Assembly (NCBI GenBank): GCA_934394615.1
Contig: CAKRRJ010000032.1
Location: 1 to 25,273 of the forward strand
Direction of reading: 5' to 3'
DNA: 25,273 nucleotides
Source: an uncultured Lachnospiraceae bacterium
Lineage (GTDB): Bacteria > Bacillota > Clostridia > Lachnospirales > Lachnospiraceae
Made by a program: the position numbers and the translations under genes. This document shows, piece after piece, positions 22,774 to 25,273 of this stretch; the first letter of the stretch is position 1, and every line of letters begins with the position of its first letter. The notes beneath the pieces are model-generated. The model had not been told where the DNA came from and ran no database searches. It saw only the letters and a list, made by a program, of their open reading frames with translations.

Positions 22774-23046
22774 ATGATAATTCATGTAAAGCCAGATAAA
22801 AACCATAGACCAACATATATCTATGAGAATGAACCAGTGAACCAACACCCAGATTTACCTCCTGGAGCAATTACCATAGGTGATTTATTTCATGTCATTG
22901 GTCGAGTGATTAAAGGTATCATCATAACAGCACAAGTAATTGTCGCATTGGCATTTCTGATATATACCTTATTCTTTTCACGAATCCTTAATAGCAGTGC
23001 ATTGCCACACATAGCCAATGGAATTATTATTGATATTCCAAAATAA
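22774..23046 (+). CDS. Small membrane protein of unknown function
   Basis: A 90-residue protein with a polar N-terminus (MIIHVKPDKNHRPTYIYENE), one strong membrane segment (about 47-69, IKGIIITAQVIVALAFLIYT) and a short C-terminal part. AAGGGGAG lies 5 nt before the ATG. It is on the + strand with the RHH-like gene at the right end of the element and ends before a terminator. As a lysogeny-side gene it might act in immunity or exclusion, but nothing in the sequence shows this. Confidence 0.65.
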   Translation: MIIHVKPDKNHRPTYIYENEPVNQHPDLPPGAITIGDLFHVIGRVIKGIIITAQVIVALAFLIYTLFFSRILNSSALPHIANGIIIDIPK

Positions 23047-23050
23047 TACA

Positions 23051-23105
23051 AAAGGAACACGCCAGACAGTCATACAGACTGAACAGCAGTGTTCCTTTGT
23101 TATTT
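23051..23105 (+). terminator. Terminator at the right end of the prophage
   Basis: AAAGGAACAC (23051-23060) pairs with GTGTTCCTTT (23089-23098), with an inner CAGTC/GACTG stem, followed by GTTATTT. It closes the + strand phage transcript just before the right dif-like site. Confidence 0.75.
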
Positions 23106-23142
23106 CCAACTATTCGCGAAACAACACTTTAACGAATAGTTG
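23106..23142 (+). repeat. Right dif-like site (attR, probably intact Xer site)
   Basis: A left arm AACTATTCGCGAAA (23108-23121), spacer CAACAC (23122-23127) and right arm TTTAACGAATAGTT (23128-23141) form an inverted repeat in which 12 of 14 arm positions match. A 6-bp spacer between inverted arms is the architecture of Xer recombination sites. It lies about 850 bp upstream of the XerS-like gene. Confidence 0.75.
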
Positions 23143-23168
23143 ACAGGGCAAGAAGGACATGGTAATCT
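23140..23168 (+). promoter_or_regulatory. Possible promoter of ttcA-xerS at the edge of the dif-like site
   Basis: A perfect TTGACA (23140-23145), whose first bases belong to the dif-like arm, is followed after 17 nt by TAATCT (23163-23168) preceded by TGG, giving an extended -10. The -10 match itself is poor. Confidence 0.5.
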
Positions 23169-23194
23169 ATATATGGTTTCCAATGTCCTTTTTT
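23153..23194 (+). terminator. Terminator upstream of the TtcA-like gene
   Basis: AAGGACAT (23153-23160) pairs with ATGTCCTT (23183-23190), followed by TTTT. It would stop transcripts entering from the prophage or, before integration, from the abgT operon. A transcript starting near 23175 would miss the first arm. Confidence 0.7.
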
Positions 23195-23241
23195 ACTGGA
23201 ACCACTCATTATTAAAAAATCAGAAAGGAATTCTCATTTCC

Positions 23242-23985
23242 ATGAAACTTCAGCGTCTTTTAAGCCTGCTGCGCCAGGTGATTGATCAATATAATATGAT
23301 TGAGGACGGCGACCACATTGCCATCGGTATTTCCGGCGGCAAAGACAGCCTTACACTTTTGTATGGCCTTGCACATCTTCAGAAATTTTATCCGAAATCA
23401 TTCCGTCTTTCCGCCATTACCGTTGATATGGGCCTTGATACCATGAATCTGGAGCCCGTAAAGGCCCTCTGTGCCGATTTTGGCGTTCCATACGAGATTA
23501 TCTCCACCGACATCGGAAAAATTCTTTTTGAGGTGCGTAAAGAGTCCAATCCCTGTGCCTTGTGTGCCAAGATGCGAAAAGGTGCCCTGAACCAAAAGGC
23601 TCTGGAACTTGGCTGCAACAAAATTGCTTACGCGCATCATAAGGATGATCTCATTGAGACGGTTATGATGTCCCTGCTCTATGAGGGCCGCTTTTACGCC
23701 TTTCCTCCAGTCACACACCTGGACCGCACTGATTTAACGGTGATCCGGCCGCTTATGCTGGTATCTGAGGCAGACGTAAAAGGATTCCGGAATAAATACC
23801 AGCTTCCTGTATGCAAAAATCCTTGCCCTATGGACGGACATACACACCGGGAATATGTCAAGAACCTGATTCGTACCTTAAATGCGGACAGCCCCGGCGT
23901 ACGCGAGCGTCTTTTTCACGCGGTAACGACTGGAAACATAGATGGATGGCCGGGGCATGCAGCCGGCCATCAGAAAGAAGGCTGA
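23242..23985 (+). CDS. TtcA family PP-loop ATPase (tRNA 2-thiocytidine biosynthesis-like)
   Basis: A 247-residue N-type ATP pyrophosphatase with the PP-loop SGGKDSLTLLYG (near 27-38), the cysteine pair CALC in SNPCALCAKMRKGAL, and the following CNKIAYAHHKDDLIET. TtcA adds sulfur to cytidine 32 of tRNA using an iron-sulfur cluster held by cysteines; a further Cys lies in CKNPCPMDGHTHR. The ATG at 23242 gives the family-typical start, with AGAAAGGA upstream; the open frame further 5' runs into the terminator. The XerS-like gene follows 7 nt later. Paralogues in Clostridia vary in target base, so the exact tRNA reaction is not certain. Confidence 0.85.
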   Translation: MKLQRLLSLLRQVIDQYNMIEDGDHIAIGISGGKDSLTLLYGLAHLQKFYPKSFRLSAITVDMGLDTMNLEPVKALCADFGVPYEIISTDIGKILFEVRKESNPCALCAKMRKGALNQKALELGCNKIAYAHHKDDLIETVMMSLLYEGRFYAFPPVTHLDRTDLTVIRPLMLVSEADVKGFRNKYQLPVCKNPCPMDGHTHREYVKNLIRTLNADSPGVRERLFHAVTTGNIDGWPGHAAGHQKEG

Positions 23986-23992
23986 ACATAAC

Positions 23993-25045
23993 ATGGCTAC
24001 AATCCCCTATTATGAACAGAAAGATATTGAAAACATCAAAAAGCTTCGGGAAATGCTGAAGGAACTTCCGCCGTTCTGCACCGAATTTTTCCGCGGCATT
24101 GAACCACGGACCTCTGCAAGAACACGGATTGCCTACGCCTATGATCTCTCCGTCTTTTTTCGTTTCCTGAAAGAAGAAAATCCGGTATTTTCCAGGATGG
24201 AGCGAATGGATTTCACACTGGAACAGTTAGATCAGATCACGGTAACGGATCTGGAAGAATATATGGAATACTTAAAGTACCGGTTTAACGAGCATAATCA
24301 GGAAATCATCAACAAAGAACGCGGAATCATGCGCAAGATTTCTTCCCTGAAAAGTTTTTACAACTACTTTTTCCGCACAGAAAAACTGGCAACCAATCCT
24401 GCTGCCCTCGTCCAGCTCCCCAAACTCCATGAAAAAGAGATCATCCGCCTTGATGTAGATGAAGTCGCTCTCCTTCTGGATGCTGTGGAACAGGGAGACG
24501 GACTGACAGAAAAGCAAAAAGCATTCCACAACCGGACCCGTCTGCGTGATCTTGCCCTGCTGACCCTGCTGCTCGGCACCGGCATCCGTGTATCCGAATG
24601 CGTCGGTCTGGATATCAACGATGTAGATTTCAAGAACGGAGGCATCCACATCCATCGGAAAGGCGGAAAAGAGGTAACCGTTTATTTTGGTGCCGAGGTA
24701 GAAAACGCGCTCCAGGATTATCTGGATGAACGTTTTGGAATCATTGCTGAGGAGGGAAGCGAAAACGCACTCTTCCTCTCCCTCCAGCGAAAACGCATGA
24801 ATGTACGAAGTGTGGAAAATCTGGTAAAGAAATACGCGAAAATCGTAACTCCATTAAAAAAGATCACGCCTCATAAGCTCCGCAGCACCTACGGCACAAA
24901 TCTGTACCGCGAAACCGGAGATATTTACCTCGTTGCCGATGTTCTTGGACACTCCGATGTAAATACCACGAAAAAGCATTATGCCGCCATGGAGGATGAA
25001 CGGAGACGCAGCGCGCGAAATGCGGTAAAACTGAGAGACGTTTAA
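23993..25045 (+). CDS. xerS: Tyrosine recombinase, XerS-like
   Basis: A 350-residue tyrosine recombinase. The N-terminal SAM-like core-binding domain (about 20-135) is longer than in XerC/XerD, and the total length is close to the 356 residues of streptococcal XerS. The catalytic set is complete: Arg199 (GTGIRVSE), Lys223 (HRKGGK), His294 and Arg297 (PHKLRST), His320 (LGHSD) and the nucleophile Tyr330 (KKHYAAM). The ATG at 23993 follows AAGG 12 nt upstream, 7 nt after the TtcA-like stop. XerS works alone on one dif site located close to its own gene in streptococci. Here a dif-like site lies upstream, now occupied by the inovirus. It could instead be a phage-type integrase, but it lies outside the att repeats. 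Confidence 0.82.
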   Translation: MATIPYYEQKDIENIKKLREMLKELPPFCTEFFRGIEPRTSARTRIAYAYDLSVFFRFLKEENPVFSRMERMDFTLEQLDQITVTDLEEYMEYLKYRFNEHNQEIINKERGIMRKISSLKSFYNYFFRTEKLATNPAALVQLPKLHEKEIIRLDVDEVALLLDAVEQGDGLTEKQKAFHNRTRLRDLALLTLLLGTGIRVSECVGLDINDVDFKNGGIHIHRKGGKEVTVYFGAEVENALQDYLDERFGIIAEEGSENALFLSLQRKRMNVRSVENLVKKYAKIVTPLKKITPHKLRSTYGTNLYRETGDIYLVADVLGHSDVNTTKKHYAAMEDERRRSARNAVKLRDV

Positions 25046-25061
25046 AAAGTAAAAAAGGCTA

Positions 25062-25155
25062 ATTTCCGTGTAAAGTGAAAATAGCATTTAAAAGTAAAAA
25101 AAATTTTTTCGGCATTTTTAGCAAAAAATGTACTTTATTTCCGTTTAAAGTGAAA
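25062..25155 (+). repeat. IS end region with direct repeat
   Basis: ATTTCCGTGTAAAGTGAAA (25062-25080) recurs with one change at 25137-25155. The first copy, GGCTAATTTCCGTGTAAAG at about 25057, is the likely terminal inverted repeat of the IS256-family element that starts here, 12-15 nt after the recombinase gene. The right end lies outside the window. Confidence 0.55.
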
Positions 25156-25196
25156 TTTTTGAGCCTGTGAAACTTTTTCTGTAAAATAACCATCAT

Positions 25197-25238
25197 AAGG
25201 TCCTTCTATGATAAAATAAATATCATTAGGAGGGCCTT
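25197..25238 (+). promoter_or_regulatory. Hairpin masking the transposase ribosome binding site
   Basis: AAGGTCCTTCTATGATA (25197-25213) can pair over 17 positions, with two G-U pairs and one bulge, with 25221-25238, which contains AGGAGG of the transposase gene. The T-run after it is TTTT. Confidence 0.75.
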
Positions 25239-25243
25239 TTATT

Positions 25244-25273
25244 ATGGCAAGACAAAAGAAACCTGTACACAGA
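25244..25273 (+). CDS. IS256-family transposase (5' end only)
   Basis: Only ten codons, MARQKKPVHR, are inside the window. Many IS256-family transposases of Lachnospiraceae begin in this way, and the upstream terminal-repeat-like sequence with GTGTAAA supports an IS end. AGGAGG lies about 10 nt before the ATG. The family assignment is from memory of the N-terminus. Confidence 0.65.
   Translation, partial: MARQKKPVHR

Larger units (their letters stand above)
16531..23142 (-). mobile_element. Inovirus-like (filamentous phage) prophage with CRESS-type Rep
   Basis: A 6.6-kb element lies between copies of a dif-like motif (AACTATTCGCGAAA at 16534 and 23108; the next six bases differ at one position). 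On the minus strand it carries, in filamentous phage order, a putative ssDNA-binding protein, two small membrane proteins, a pVIII-like major coat, a pIII-like adsorption protein, a pVI-like protein and a Zot/pI ATPase. These are followed by an origin region and a CRESS-type Rep. There is no secretin, as expected for a host without an outer membrane, and no recombinase inside. The most distinctive part is the circular-virus-like replication module. The elements themselves are visible; mobility is inferred. Confidence 0.9.

Noticed and set aside
23106..23142. Canonical XerCD dif site
   Set aside because: The arms do not resemble the usual bacterial XerC/XerD arms; only the architecture (arms plus 6-bp spacer) is Xer-like.
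23946..23970. ATGGCCGG/CCGGCCAT inverted repeat at the end of the TtcA-like gene as a terminator
   Set aside because: No T-run follows and the recombinase gene starts 23 nt later; more likely an internal mRNA hairpin.
23993..25045. XerS-like recombinase as the prophage's own integrase
   Set aside because: It lies outside the dif-like repeats and forms a tight pair with a chromosomal TtcA-like gene; a host recombinase used by the phage fits better.

Overview
The window looks like a chromosomal segment of a Firmicute of the Lachnospiraceae type (Clostridia), carrying an integrated filamentous-phage-like element. The host assignment rests on the rpmA-obgE-yhbY-nadD-yqeK-rsfS gene order, strong AGGAGG ribosome binding sites with several TTG starts, a glmS ribozyme, a XerS-like recombinase, and the absence of a secretin in the phage element. 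It is inferred from gene content, not from a database search.

Region 1 (1-5888) is housekeeping. The end of rpmA and its terminator are followed by obgE, a YhbY-type RNA-binding protein, nadD, yqeK and rsfS on the + strand (ribosome assembly, NAD synthesis, dinucleotide hydrolysis). A bidirectional terminator separates them from convergent glmS, which has a recognisable self-cleaving glmS ribozyme and a near-consensus promoter. Region 2 (5889-11335) holds envelope and regulatory genes: an NlpC/P60 wall hydrolase with a long low-complexity linker, an LCP-family wall-polymer ligase, a long leader with an attenuator-like hairpin before a DUF2798-like membrane protein, and a TetR regulator. Region 3 (11336-16447) is a three-gene operon: AbgT-family transporter, S9 peptidase and amidohydrolase. 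It probably imports and breaks down a peptide-like or aminoacyl compound.

Region 4 (about 16.53-23.13 kb) is the most interesting part: a 6.6-kb inovirus-like prophage. Its minus-strand genes follow the filamentous phage order: ssDNA-binding protein, two small membrane proteins, major coat (C-terminus like M13 pVIII), adsorption protein (pIII-like, signal peptide plus C-terminal anchor), pVI-like protein, Zot/pI ATPase. Replication, however, appears to be of the eukaryotic-virus (CRESS-DNA) type: a Rep with HUH nuclease and SF3 helicase, and a stem-loop origin whose loop carries TAGTATTAC, the circovirus-type nonanucleotide, beside TGTTACA iterons. The right arm carries small minus-strand ORFs, a ribbon-helix-helix-like regulator preceded by four tandem palindromes, and a small membrane protein.

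The element is bounded by copies of a dif-like motif. The right copy is a clean site with 14-bp arms around a 6-bp spacer. The left end has two copies in inverted orientation about 80 bp apart, the layout used by CTXphi, whose single-stranded genome folds into a Xer substrate. No recombinase lies inside the element. Just outside the right end is a TtcA-like gene and then a XerS-like tyrosine recombinase, so the phage may use this host recombinase and its neighbouring site.

Region 5 (25.05 kb to the end) is the left end of an IS256-family insertion sequence, with a hairpin that masks the transposase ribosome binding site.
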